Positions 1-7,111 of a DNA stretch of 41,603 nucleotides are shown here, piece after piece (within the stretch, counting starts at the first letter, position 1; each line of letters opens with the position of its first letter). The DNA comes from an uncultured Ignavibacteriales bacterium (lineage in GTDB: Bacteria > Bacteroidota > Ignavibacteria > Ch128b), in contig CAKZPH010000147.1 of NCBI GenBank assembly GCA_937138605.1, positions 1 to 41,603 on the forward strand. The letters run 5' to 3'. The notes beneath the pieces were generated by a model. The model worked only from the letters and a program-made list of their open reading frames with translations, ran no database searches and was not told the origin of the DNA. Position numbers and translations under genes: made by a program.

Positions 1-360
1 CGAATTTGCATTTAAATCGGACATCTTTAATAAAGCTATCTCTTTAATTTGTTCTTTAGTTACCTTACCAACTTTAACTTTATTAGGCTCTGAAGAACCT
101 TTTTCTAATTTAGCTGCTTTTAATAATAAAGTTGATGCTGGAGGAGTTTTTGTAACAAATGTAAAGGACTTGTCAGAGTAAACAGTAATAACAACTGGAA
201 TTATATAACCTATCTTATCTTGAGTTCTTGCATTGAATTGTTTGCAAAACTCCATGATGTTTACCCCTCTTTGTCCTAATGCCGGACCAACTGGAGGAGA
301 AGGATTTGCTTGTCCAGCGGGTATTTGTAGCTTGATATAACCAACTACTTTTTTAGCCAT
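1..360 (-). CDS. rplK: 50S ribosomal protein L11, 3'-truncated by window edge
   Basis: Ribosomal protein L11 forms the GTPase-associated stalk base on 23S rRNA, where elongation factors and the stringent factor act. The reading frame starts at the ATG ending at base 360 ([20 protein letters not shown]) and runs without a stop to base 1, giving the first 120 codons of a protein usually about 140 long. The proline-rich N-terminal segment ([20 protein letters not shown]) is the L11 signature, and the C-terminal RNA-binding domain is entered before the window ends. It lies 14 bases downstream of nusG on the same strand, the usual secE-nusG-rplK order, and is almost certainly co-transcribed with it. 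Identity is secure; only the last few residues lie outside the window. Confidence 0.97.
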   Translation of the reverse strand, partial: MAKKVVGYIKLQIPAGQANPSPPVGPALGQRGVNIMEFCKQFNARTQDKIGYIIPVVITVYSDKSFTFVTKTPPASTLLLKAAKLEKGSSEPNKVKVGKVTKEQIKEIALLKMSDLNANS

Positions 361-374
361 ATTATTCTCTCAAT

Positions 375-908
375 TTATTTTTCCAATTCTGCTTGAGTAA
401 AATCGATTTCTATAGGAGTTTTTCGACCAAAAATACTTACTTCGACTTTTAATTTTAGTTTTTCATTATTCACTTCTTTTACCGTTCCTTTAAAGTTGTT
501 AAATGGACCAGAAATTATTTTCACTGGATCACCAACTCTAAAAGGATTTTCAAGTCTCTCACCACTTTGTTCTTCTTGAATTTTTCCAAAAATTCTTTTG
601 ACCTCTTGGGGTTGCAGAGGTTGAGGTTTGTTTTTTGACCCTAAAAACCCCATTACAGATGGTACACTCAAGATAATATCAATAACTTTCTTATCAAGTT
701 CAGCTTCTATTAAAATGTACCCAGGGAAAAAACTTTTACTTTTAGATTTTTTCTTACCCTCTTTTACTTCAATAACCTTTTCTATTGGTAAAACGATTTG
801 TTTGATGTATGGTTGAAGATTTTGACGATCTATTTCCTTCTCAATAGCAATTTTAACCTTATTCTCATGCCCAGAAAATGTTCTCAAAACATACCATTGA
901 TAAACCAT
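375..908 (-). CDS. nusG: Transcription termination/antitermination factor NusG
   Basis: NusG binds the RNA polymerase clamp, modulates pausing and Rho termination, and couples transcription to translation. The 177-residue protein has the usual two-domain plan. The N-terminal NGN domain (about 1-110) opens with QWYVLRTFSGHENKV and contains the FFPGYILIEAELD strand-helix element. A linker leads to a C-terminal KOW domain (about 122-175) with the motif GDPVKIISGPFNNFKGTV. The length is typical of the short bacterial form without inserted domains. It starts one base after the secE stop and is followed by rplK, so the three genes form the standard operon. No anomaly seen. Confidence 0.97.
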   Translation of the reverse strand: MVYQWYVLRTFSGHENKVKIAIEKEIDRQNLQPYIKQIVLPIEKVIEVKEGKKKSKSKSFFPGYILIEAELDKKVIDIILSVPSVMGFLGSKNKPQPLQPQEVKRIFGKIQEEQSGERLENPFRVGDPVKIISGPFNNFKGTVKEVNNEKLKLKVEVSIFGRKTPIEIDFTQAELEK

Positions 909-909
909 T

Positions 910-1092
910 CTAAAAAATCCCCTTAAAGATATTTGTTAAGATTTGATCAATTATATAAACAAACACTGCGAGAATAAGACAAGTTATTATAATAAGTGAA
1001 GTTGACCCTTTTAACTCTTCTTGAGTTGGCCAACTAACCTTTTTCATTTCTTTAACGACATCGGAAAAATAGTTGATAATTTTTTCTTTCAT
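910..1092 (-). CDS. secE: Preprotein translocase subunit SecE
   Basis: SecE is the essential clamp subunit of the SecYEG channel in the inner membrane. This 60-residue form is the short single-span type found in most bacteria outside the enterics. An amphipathic N-terminal helix carries the conserved EMKKVSWPTQEEL motif (about residues 15-27), followed by one transmembrane helix (about 32-52, SLIIITCLILAVFVYIIDQI). It lies between tRNA-Trp and nusG; the nusG start codon is one base beyond its stop, so translation of the two is likely coupled. Position, motif and size agree, so confidence is high. Confidence 0.96.
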   Translation of the reverse strand: MKEKIINYFSDVVKEMKKVSWPTQEELKGSTSLIIITCLILAVFVYIIDQILTNIFKGIF

Positions 1093-1111
1093 AGTAAAAG
1101 TCCTCTATTAG

Positions 1112-1184
1112 CACGTCTGGAGGGACTCGAACCCCCAACCTGCGGTTTTGGAGACCGCTGCTCTACCAATTGAGCTACAGACGT
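1112..1184 (-). tRNA. tRNA-Trp (anticodon CCA)
   Basis: Read on the minus strand, a 7-bp acceptor stem (ACGTCTG paired with CAGACGT) encloses a D-arm with the TAGCTCAATTGGTAGAGC pattern, an anticodon loop CTCCAAA giving anticodon CCA, and a T-arm with the GTTCGAGTC loop. The discriminator base is G, as expected for tRNA-Trp. The 3' CCA is not encoded. It sits directly upstream of secE, a very common position for this tRNA. Confidence 0.96.
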
Positions 1185-1188
1185 ATGC

Positions 1189-1338
1189 CTATTTCGTTTC
1201 TTTATGAATTGTATGTTTATTGCACCACTTGCAGTATTTCTTGAACTCTACTCTTCCTGAATGGAGTTTTTTGTTTTTTGTAGTGGTGTAATTTCTTCTT
1301 TTACATTCGGTACATTCTAAAGTAATAATTTCTCTCAT
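1189..1338 (-). CDS. rpmG: 50S ribosomal protein L33
   Basis: L33 is a small zinc-ribbon protein of the large ribosomal subunit near the E site. The frame on the minus strand starts at the ATG 1338-1336 and ends at the TAG 1191-1189, giving 49 residues. It begins [19 protein letters not shown] and carries two cysteine pairs, CTEC (residues 9-12) and CKWC (36-39), so this is the zinc-binding C+ form. The segment [16 protein letters not shown] between them is typical of the family. It lies between tRNA-Thr and tRNA-Trp inside the tRNA-secE-nusG transcription unit. In many bacteria this slot holds tuf; here rpmG is the only protein gene in it. Confidence 0.95.
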   Translation of the reverse strand: MREIITLECTECKRRNYTTTKNKKLHSGRVEFKKYCKWCNKHTIHKETK

Positions 1339-1357
1339 TTCAACTTCTCAAATTTAG

Positions 1358-1430
<73 letters not shown>

Positions 1431-1499
1431 AATTATTTCTACAAAAGATTTTCCGATCATTTGAAAACTTACGTTCACATTTAAATTTAATTTAGCTTG

Positions 1500-1572
1500 A
1501 GCGGGAGACGGGACTCGAACCCGCGACCAACAGCTTGGAAGGCTGTGACTCTGCCAACTGAGTTACTCCCGC
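1500..1572 (-). tRNA. tRNA-Gly (anticodon TCC)
   Basis: On the minus strand the acceptor stem GCGGGAG/CTCCCGC encloses a D-arm, an anticodon stem ACAGC/GCTGT with loop CTTCCAA giving anticodon TCC (glycine GGA/GGG), and a T-arm with GGTTCGAGTCC. The discriminator is T, as usual for tRNA-Gly. CCA is not encoded. It lies between tRNA-Tyr and tRNA-Thr, matching the Tyr-Gly-Thr order seen in the tufB tRNA cluster of many bacteria. Confidence 0.95.
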
Positions 1573-1650
1573 ATTACTATAAAATCAAAACACTTCTGAA
1601 ATAATATTAACAAGTTTTAAGACTCGACTAAAAATTTAAAAGAACTAATG

Positions 1651-1735
1651 TGGGTAGCGAGGGATTCGAACCCCCTAAGGCGTTAAGCCAACGGATTTAC
1701 AGTCCGCCCCGGCTCTCCAACTCCGGCGTCTACCC
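1651..1735 (-). tRNA. tRNA-Tyr (anticodon GTA), long variable arm
   Basis: This 85-base class II tRNA has a GCGGA/TCCGT anticodon stem with loop CTGTAAA, giving anticodon GTA (tyrosine). It has the long variable arm expected for bacterial tRNA-Tyr and a T-loop TTCGAAT. The discriminator is A. The acceptor stem is GGGTAGA/GCTACCC, with an A-G mismatch at the innermost pair (7-66). CCA is not encoded. It is the first gene of the tRNA/rpmG/secE/nusG/rplK unit and lies 26 bases downstream of the promoter -10 element. Confidence 0.94.
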
Positions 1736-1761
1736 ATTATTATTCCACATCTTAGCTTGCA

Positions 1762-1790
1762 ATTATAGTTATTTTAATCAATATGTGCAA
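1762..1790 (-). promoter_or_regulatory. Promoter of the tRNA-Tyr...secE-nusG-rplK unit
   Basis: On the minus strand TTGCAC (1790-1785) and TATAAT (1767-1762) are separated by exactly 17 bases, a near-ideal sigma70-type pair. The same stretch also reads CTTG, 20 bases, TATAATTG, one mismatch in each element from the Bacteroidota -33 TTTG / -7 TAnnTTTG consensus. Initiation about 7-10 bases below the -10 would leave a leader of roughly 20 bases before tRNA-Tyr. Confidence 0.75.
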
Positions 1791-2621
1791 GAAGTCAATA
1801 TTCGATATCAAATTTTCTAGTTTTTTAATTATTAATAGTAATTTTAAAGCGAAAAAGTGATAAGCACAACAGAAAAACTTGTAAAGAAAAACACTAACTT
1901 AATATTGAACCTTAAATTAATAATGAAAAATACTATATAGTATTCAACAGCTTGCAATTAAGAATCCTCTAATCATTTAAAGATTAATATTAAATCAAAA
2001 ATTAGTTTTTTAATCGAGTAAAAGTTTATGCGAATTAAATTCTGGAAAATTTTATTTAACGAGTTACTTATATTTTATAGAAGACAATTTTAATAAAGTA
2101 TAGATCACGTGCTTTAAGCAGTCAAACATTAAAATCAATAAATAATTTAAGTTTTATAATTTATTTGAAGAGAAGTAGTTATTTTCAAGTTAAATTCTGT
2201 TTTAATTTACTTTATTCCAAAAGGATTAAGAAAATTTTTAGCTAAAAAAACTTTCAAAGATCTAAGTGAATCAACTGTATAGGACTATAAATATAAAGAT
2301 TCTTCATTATCCCAAATGAATTCTTGAAAAATAATCACGTTTTATTTTTTATTACATTCATGTGATCTGATTAATAAAAAAGTCAGTTCTCCAAAACCAT
2401 TGTAAAATAGTACTTGTTTAGCGTGTGCTATTTAATGTATTAATAGTTTATAATAAGTTAGGTGATAATAATTTGCTCGTTATGGAAACGTAAAGTTTTT
2501 GGAAACATTAAATTGATCAAAGAGATAATCTCACTTACAATAAATTAAATTTAGTAGTTAATAAAACTAATTGATACTAAGTTAACTAATAACGAGATTC
2601 ATATTACAATTTTTATAAATA
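1791..2621. other. 830-bp noncoding gap, nothing recognised
   Basis: Between the tRNA promoter and the stop of comM there is no reading frame of credible length on either strand, no tRNA, no clear hairpin terminator and no tandem repeat that I can see. The sequence is very AT-rich. It could hold an unrecognised small RNA, a regulatory region or gene remains, but nothing in the sequence lets me choose. Confidence 0.6.
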
Positions 2622-4163
2622 TTAGAGTAATCCCCAATGGCTCCGATCAAGACTTCTATATTGAATTGCTTCACTTAAATGATGGGGCAATATTCTCTCA
2701 CTTCCATCAAGATCAGCAATGGTCCTTGAAACCTTTAGAATTCGATCATAAGCTCTAGCTGAAAGCCCAAGTTTTGTAATTGCATTTTTAAGAAGTTCTT
2801 CTCCAATAGAGTCGATAACACAAAATCTTTTTACAAGCTTTGAATTCATACTCGCATTAGAATAAATACCGGGATGTTCCTTAAATCTTCTTAATTGAAT
2901 TTCTCTTGCACGAGTCACTCTTTCACGAATTGTTTTTGAACTTTCGCCCTGAGATGATGAGAGTAATTCTTTAAACTTCACGGCAGGAACCTCCACATGA
3001 ATATCTATTCTATCTAATAATGGCCCAGAAATTTTTGCAACATACTTTTGAATCTGTTGAAGAGTACATGTACATTCTTTGGTTGGATCGGTATAATAAC
3101 CGCATGGACATGGATTCAATGCCGCTAACAACATGAAGTTTGCAGGAAATTCTAAAGTCAATTTTGACCGACTAATTGTAACCTTTCTATCTTCTAATGG
3201 TTGACGTAAAACTTCTAAAACGTTTTTCTTAAATTCAGGTAGCTCATCAAGAAAAAGAACTCCATTATGGGCAAGTGACACTTCACCTGGTCTAGGATAA
3301 GTACCACCCCCTATTAAAGCTACATCTGATGAAGTATGATGGGGATTTCGAAATGGCCTATTAGTAACAATCGGACTATCATGTTTTAATAGGCCAGCGA
3401 CTGAATGTATTTTTGTAGTCTCTAAAGCTTCTTCAAAAGTAAGAGTTGGAAGGATAGTAGGTAGCCTTCGAGCTAACATTGTTTTGCCTGAGCCAGGTGG
3501 ACCAATCATTAAAATATTGTGAGCACCCGCTGCTGCAACTTCTAAAGCTCGTTTAACATTTTCTTGACCTTTAACCTCAGAAAAATCAACAGGATACTCA
3601 CTTGAACTTTCAAAAATCTTTTTAATATCAGTCTTAACGGGATTGTAGTTACTTATATTGTTTATAATTTCGATACAATGTGTCAAACTCGTTGCTGAAT
3701 AAATATCTAAACCATGCACAATACTGGCTTCAATAGCATTCTTCTCAGGTAGAATAACACCTTTGAAACCAGCACTTTTAGCTTTTATACATATTGGAAG
3801 AACTCCATGGATTGGTCTTAAGTAACCATCAAGAGAAAGTTCCCCTAGAATTAAATAGTCAGAGAGATTATTAAACTCAAAATTTTGGTTAGCTTGAAGA
3901 ATACTTAGAGCAATAGGTAAATCAAATGCACTCCCTTCTTTCTTTACATCTGCAGGAGCAAGATTGATTGTAATTTTTTTACTTGGAAAGGTAAAACCTG
4001 AATTTTTAATTGCTGCTATGACTCTTTCCCTGCTTTCCTTCACAGTATTATCAGGTAAACCTACTATAATAAAATTGGGTAGTTGATTCTCAATGTGTAT
4101 TTCAACTTCCACTATTAAAGCATCGATTCCAAAAGTTGCAGCAGAGTATACCTTGCCAAACAT
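2622..4163 (-). CDS. comM: ComM/YifB-family Mg-chelatase-like AAA+ ATPase
   Basis: ComM-family proteins are hexameric AAA+ helicases; in naturally competent bacteria ComM drives branch migration so that incoming DNA integrates into the chromosome. The 513-residue length is normal. An N-terminal Lon-protease-like fold (about 1-170, including ITINLAPADVKKEGSAFDLP) precedes the Mg-chelatase AAA+ core. The core shows Walker A GPPGSGKT at 221-228, Walker B VLFLDE at 302-307, and the cysteine cluster NPCPCGYYTDPTKECTC at about 350-366. A C-terminal Mg-chelatase domain follows. It is about 100 bases downstream of rdgB and may be its own unit. The family is widespread in bacteria not known to be transformable, so competence is not proven by its presence. 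Confidence 0.95.
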   Translation of the reverse strand: MFGKVYSAATFGIDALIVEVEIHIENQLPNFIIVGLPDNTVKESRERVIAAIKNSGFTFPSKKITINLAPADVKKEGSAFDLPIALSILQANQNFEFNNLSDYLILGELSLDGYLRPIHGVLPICIKAKSAGFKGVILPEKNAIEASIVHGLDIYSATSLTHCIEIINNISNYNPVKTDIKKIFESSSEYPVDFSEVKGQENVKRALEVAAAGAHNILMIGPPGSGKTMLARRLPTILPTLTFEEALETTKIHSVAGLLKHDSPIVTNRPFRNPHHTSSDVALIGGGTYPRPGEVSLAHNGVLFLDELPEFKKNVLEVLRQPLEDRKVTISRSKLTLEFPANFMLLAALNPCPCGYYTDPTKECTCTLQQIQKYVAKISGPLLDRIDIHVEVPAVKFKELLSSSQGESSKTIRERVTRAREIQLRRFKEHPGIYSNASMNSKLVKRFCVIDSIGEELLKNAITKLGLSARAYDRILKVSRTIADLDGSERILPHHLSEAIQYRSLDRSHWGLL

Positions 4164-4262
4164 TAATAATGCCTTTTTTATAAAATTAACTATTCAGTAT
4201 TCTAATTACAATAATTAAAGAAGGTTAGCGAACGTGTACTCATTTATGAAAAATACAATTAC

Positions 4263-4859
4263 TTAAGAACTCAATTTATTCTTGGAGATTAAATATTCTT
4301 TCAACTTTTCTAATGCATTATATCTATGACTTATCTTGTTTTTAACCTCAATTGGAAGTTCAGCAAAAGTTAAATCGTATCCATCTGGTTTAAATAAAGG
4401 ATCATAGCCAAAACCATTTTTACCACGTGGTTCATCAACAATTTCACCTTTACATTCACCAAAAAAGATTTCATCATCGTCTTCTGATTTTAAATTAATT
4501 ACGCAAACAAATCTAGCCCTATGGGGTTTGGGTTTTCTTATTAATTCTTCTAAAAGTTTTGCGTTGTTTTTGTCATAATTATGTTCTTCTCCAGAATAAT
4601 TTGAAGAGTTAATACCTGGTTTTCCCTCCAATATTTCAACCTCAAGTCCGGAGTCATCTGCAATGGTTGGAATTTTAGTTAATTCAAAAATTGTGGTAGC
4701 TTTTTTTCTTGCATTAGCCTCAAAAGTACTACCATCTTCAATAATTTTAACATCAATATTAATATCTTGAAGGGTAATTAAATCTATTGGTAAGTCTCGC
4801 AGAATTTCTTTGACTTCGCTGATTTTATCAGGATTATTTGAAGCAAAAAGAAGTTTCAT
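4263..4859 (-). CDS. rdgB: dITP/XTP pyrophosphatase (RdgB/HAM1 family)
   Basis: RdgB hydrolyses deaminated purine nucleoside triphosphates (ITP, dITP, XTP) to monophosphate and pyrophosphate, keeping them out of DNA and RNA. The 198-residue protein begins with the family signature FASNNPDKISEVKEIL (substrate loop, residues 5-20). It continues with the catalytic region ADDSGLEVEILEGKPGINSS and has the purine-binding GFGYDPLF and the C-terminal SHRYNAL motif. All expected motifs are present and the length is typical. It starts 8 bases after the amidohydrolase stop, so it is probably the last gene of a CMD/amidohydrolase/rdgB operon. In that context it could clear inosine-type products made when a purine nucleoside is deaminated. 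Confidence 0.96.
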   Translation of the reverse strand: MKLLFASNNPDKISEVKEILRDLPIDLITLQDINIDVKIIEDGSTFEANARKKATTIFELTKIPTIADDSGLEVEILEGKPGINSSNYSGEEHNYDKNNAKLLEELIRKPKPHRARFVCVINLKSEDDDEIFFGECKGEIVDEPRGKNGFGYDPLFKPDGYDLTFAELPIEVKNKISHRYNALEKLKEYLISKNKLSS

Positions 4860-4867
4860 AAATATTA

Positions 4868-6211
4868 TCAGTTTACACGATTTAATAATTTTTTTAATTC
4901 TTCTCTGGCTCTTTCCTTTACGAGCTCTACATCAAGAGTTGTATATTCTCTATTTAGATAAACCCATCTGCCGTCAATCATTACGCTGTTAACATTAGTA
5001 TGGTCGCAAGTATAAACTATTGTCGAATAGATTTTATCCTCATCAAAAATTAGAGCGTTATGAATATTATTAACTTCAAGTAAGACCAAATCAGCTTTTT
5101 TACCAACTTCAATGCTGCCAATTTCTTTTTCTAAATGCAAAGCCTTTGCACCACCATACGTGGATAGTTCAAAAACTTGTTTTGCGTTCATAACCTCTTG
5201 CCCATAAAAGGGTTTTTGAATAAGAGATGCCATCCTCATCTCGATAAAAATGTCTAGAAAATTATTGCAAGGTGCACCATCAGCACCCAAGGATACTGAA
5301 ATTCCTTCATTAAGATATCTTGGAATCTTAGCAATACCAGAGGCGAGCTTTAAATTCGACGATGGACAATGAAGAACTCTAGCCTCCCTATGTTTCATTA
5401 GGTTTATTTCTTTATCATTTAACCAGATACAGTGGGCAATACAACTTTTATCATCTAAAATTTCAAGTTCTTCAAAGACTTCAATGTTATCTTTACCAAA
5501 ACGATTTCTAACATTTTCCAGTTCAATACGATTTTCGCTTGCGTGAGTGTGAAATAAAGTCCCCGGAAATTCATTCATAAGCTCTTTGGTAGTTTTCATT
5601 AACTCATCTGAACAAGACAGAATAAATCTTGGAGAAAAAGCATACTTAATTCTTTCATCAGCTTTGTTATGAAATTCTTTGGCAAGTTCTTCTGTAGTTC
5701 GGATAGCATCTTTTGTTGGTTCAGAAAGTTTAGAATAAAGTGTGTTTATATCCATCATTGCTTTGCCATGAAATGCACGCATTCCAGTAATTTGTAATTG
5801 TTCAAAGATTACATCTGAATGATTCAGGCTACCTATATCAAGGATTGTAGTTGTTCCACATCTAATCAATTCAGATATTCCAAGGAGGGCTGAATATTTC
5901 ATTGACTCTTTATTATGAGCGAATTCATATGGCATAATTTTTAATTGCAGCCAGTCGAGTAGTTCTAAATCATCTGCTAACCCACGGAAGAGAGTTTGAC
6001 AAAGATGAATATGCGTTTGGACGAAACCAGGTATTAATATTAAATCAGGAAATTGGAATAGTTCCCAACCAAATTCTTTTGCTTTTGATTCTAAAGCACT
6101 TGTTTTTTCGATTGAAACAATTCTGTTTTTAGAAATTAACAATGAATGATCTCGAAGTATCTCATACTTAGCATTCATTGTAACGATTATTGCAGGTGAT
6201 ATAACTTTCAT
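4868..6211 (-). CDS. TRZ/ATZ-type amidohydrolase (adenosine-type deaminase, MtaD-like)
   Basis: A metal-dependent amidohydrolase of the subfamily that includes 5'-methylthioadenosine/S-adenosylhomocysteine deaminase, 5'-deoxyadenosine deaminase and the s-triazine hydrolases. The 447 residues contain the full metal site: HIH at 67-69, HTHASE at 221-226, His260 (CIAH) and Asp311 (GADGAP). The beta-sandwich pieces lie at both ends. The HTHASE form with GTTTILDIG favours a nucleoside deaminase, but the exact substrate cannot be read from sequence. Its start overlaps the stop of the CMD gene by 4 bases, and rdgB follows after 8 bases. A role in purine nucleoside salvage or detoxification is inferred from that neighbour. 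Guanine deaminase or another aminohydrolase remains possible. Confidence 0.85.
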   Translation of the reverse strand: MKVISPAIIVTMNAKYEILRDHSLLISKNRIVSIEKTSALESKAKEFGWELFQFPDLILIPGFVQTHIHLCQTLFRGLADDLELLDWLQLKIMPYEFAHNKESMKYSALLGISELIRCGTTTILDIGSLNHSDVIFEQLQITGMRAFHGKAMMDINTLYSKLSEPTKDAIRTTEELAKEFHNKADERIKYAFSPRFILSCSDELMKTTKELMNEFPGTLFHTHASENRIELENVRNRFGKDNIEVFEELEILDDKSCIAHCIWLNDKEINLMKHREARVLHCPSSNLKLASGIAKIPRYLNEGISVSLGADGAPCNNFLDIFIEMRMASLIQKPFYGQEVMNAKQVFELSTYGGAKALHLEKEIGSIEVGKKADLVLLEVNNIHNALIFDEDKIYSTIVYTCDHTNVNSVMIDGRWVYLNREYTTLDVELVKERAREELKKLLNRVN

Positions 6212-6555
6212 TTCACTCGCTCATAAATTTCATCAATAATTGAAAAAGCATATCTAAGATGAGGTATTACTATAGATCCTCCAATTATTAGAGCAATGTT
6301 TAGCGATTCTAATAATTCCTCTTTAGTTGCACCAGCCTTTATACTTTCTTCAATGTGATAGAAAATACAATCATTGCACCTCAATACCATTGACCCAACA
6401 AGCCCCATTAATTCCTTATATTTTTTTGGTATAGCTCCTTCGTGATATGCTTTTGAATCAAGAGCAAAAAATTTTTTAAAGTCAGAAAATCCAGATTCAA
6501 GAATTTTCTGATTCATCTTATTTCGAAATTCATGAAAATCATCATATCTACTCAT
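6208..6555 (-). CDS. Carboxymuconolactone decarboxylase / AhpD-family protein
   Basis: This 115-residue all-helical protein belongs to the CMD/AhpD superfamily. It has the redox motif CNDCIFYH (Cys60, Cys63, His67), followed by the typical helix EESIKAGATKEELLESLNIALIIGGS. AhpD-like members use the CxxC pair and nearby His as a thiol peroxidase or peroxidase-reducing module, while the true decarboxylases lack the pair, so a redox role is more likely. It is the first gene of a likely three-gene unit; its stop overlaps the amidohydrolase start by 4 bases (ATGA). Why a thiol-redox protein is coupled to a nucleoside-type deaminase is not clear. Confidence 0.85.
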   Translation of the reverse strand: MSRYDDFHEFRNKMNQKILESGFSDFKKFFALDSKAYHEGAIPKKYKELMGLVGSMVLRCNDCIFYHIEESIKAGATKEELLESLNIALIIGGSIVIPHLRYAFSIIDEIYERVK

Positions 6556-6596
6556 TGAAATTCTCTTTTTTATAATTTGAATAGAATGACTTTACT

Positions 6597-7100
6597 TTAC
6601 CAAATATAACCTAAATTAACTCCTGCGATTAATGATGCGCCACCAAAATTCAAATTCGAAATATGTCCCAAATAATATCTCAAACCTCCAAACAATTCTA
6701 CACCAAATTGGTTGAAGTTCCATTTATAACCTACCTCACCACCTAATCCTAAAAATAAACTTTGATGAGTTTCAGGTAAAGTTTTATTTTTTTCCTCAGC
6801 TGTCCAAATTAGTAAGTCGACTGAAGGGCCATAAAATAAACCAATTATTGGCTTTTTATCATGATACCATCTATAAGAAGCTCCAGCTCCAAGTGCATTA
6901 TTCGAAAAAGAACCAATACTATAACCGACAAAATTACCTCTTATGGCTATGGAATTATCTTTATCATAATGAAATTCATATTGAATATTCAATACACCCC
7001 AAAATAAACCTAAGGGATTTACACCAATAAATTTTTTAGATTGAGCAGAAATAAAATTTGGCAATAGTATCAGAAGAGAAAATAAAATGATTTTCTTCAT
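6597..7100 (-). CDS. Small outer-membrane beta-barrel protein, function unknown
   Basis: The 167-residue product has a clear signal peptide (MKKIILFSLLILLPNFISAQ, cut near residue 20). Alternating polar/aromatic strands follow, such as NPLGLFWGVLNIQYEFHY, AIRGNFVGYSIGSF and VELFGGLRYYLGH, and the protein ends in an aromatic residue (VNLGYIW), as beta-barrels inserted by the BAM complex do. About eight strands would fit. No family-specific motif is recognised. A strong Shine-Dalgarno-like run (AAGGGGGA) precedes its ATG. It lies 11 bases downstream of uvrA on the same strand, which is probably only read-through proximity. Outer-membrane location is inferred; function is unknown. Confidence 0.8.
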   Translation of the reverse strand: MKKIILFSLLILLPNFISAQSKKFIGVNPLGLFWGVLNIQYEFHYDKDNSIAIRGNFVGYSIGSFSNNALGAGASYRWYHDKKPIIGLFYGPSVDLLIWTAEEKNKTLPETHQSLFLGLGGEVGYKWNFNQFGVELFGGLRYYLGHISNLNFGGASLIAGVNLGYIW

Positions 7101-7111
7101 ATTTCCCCCTT

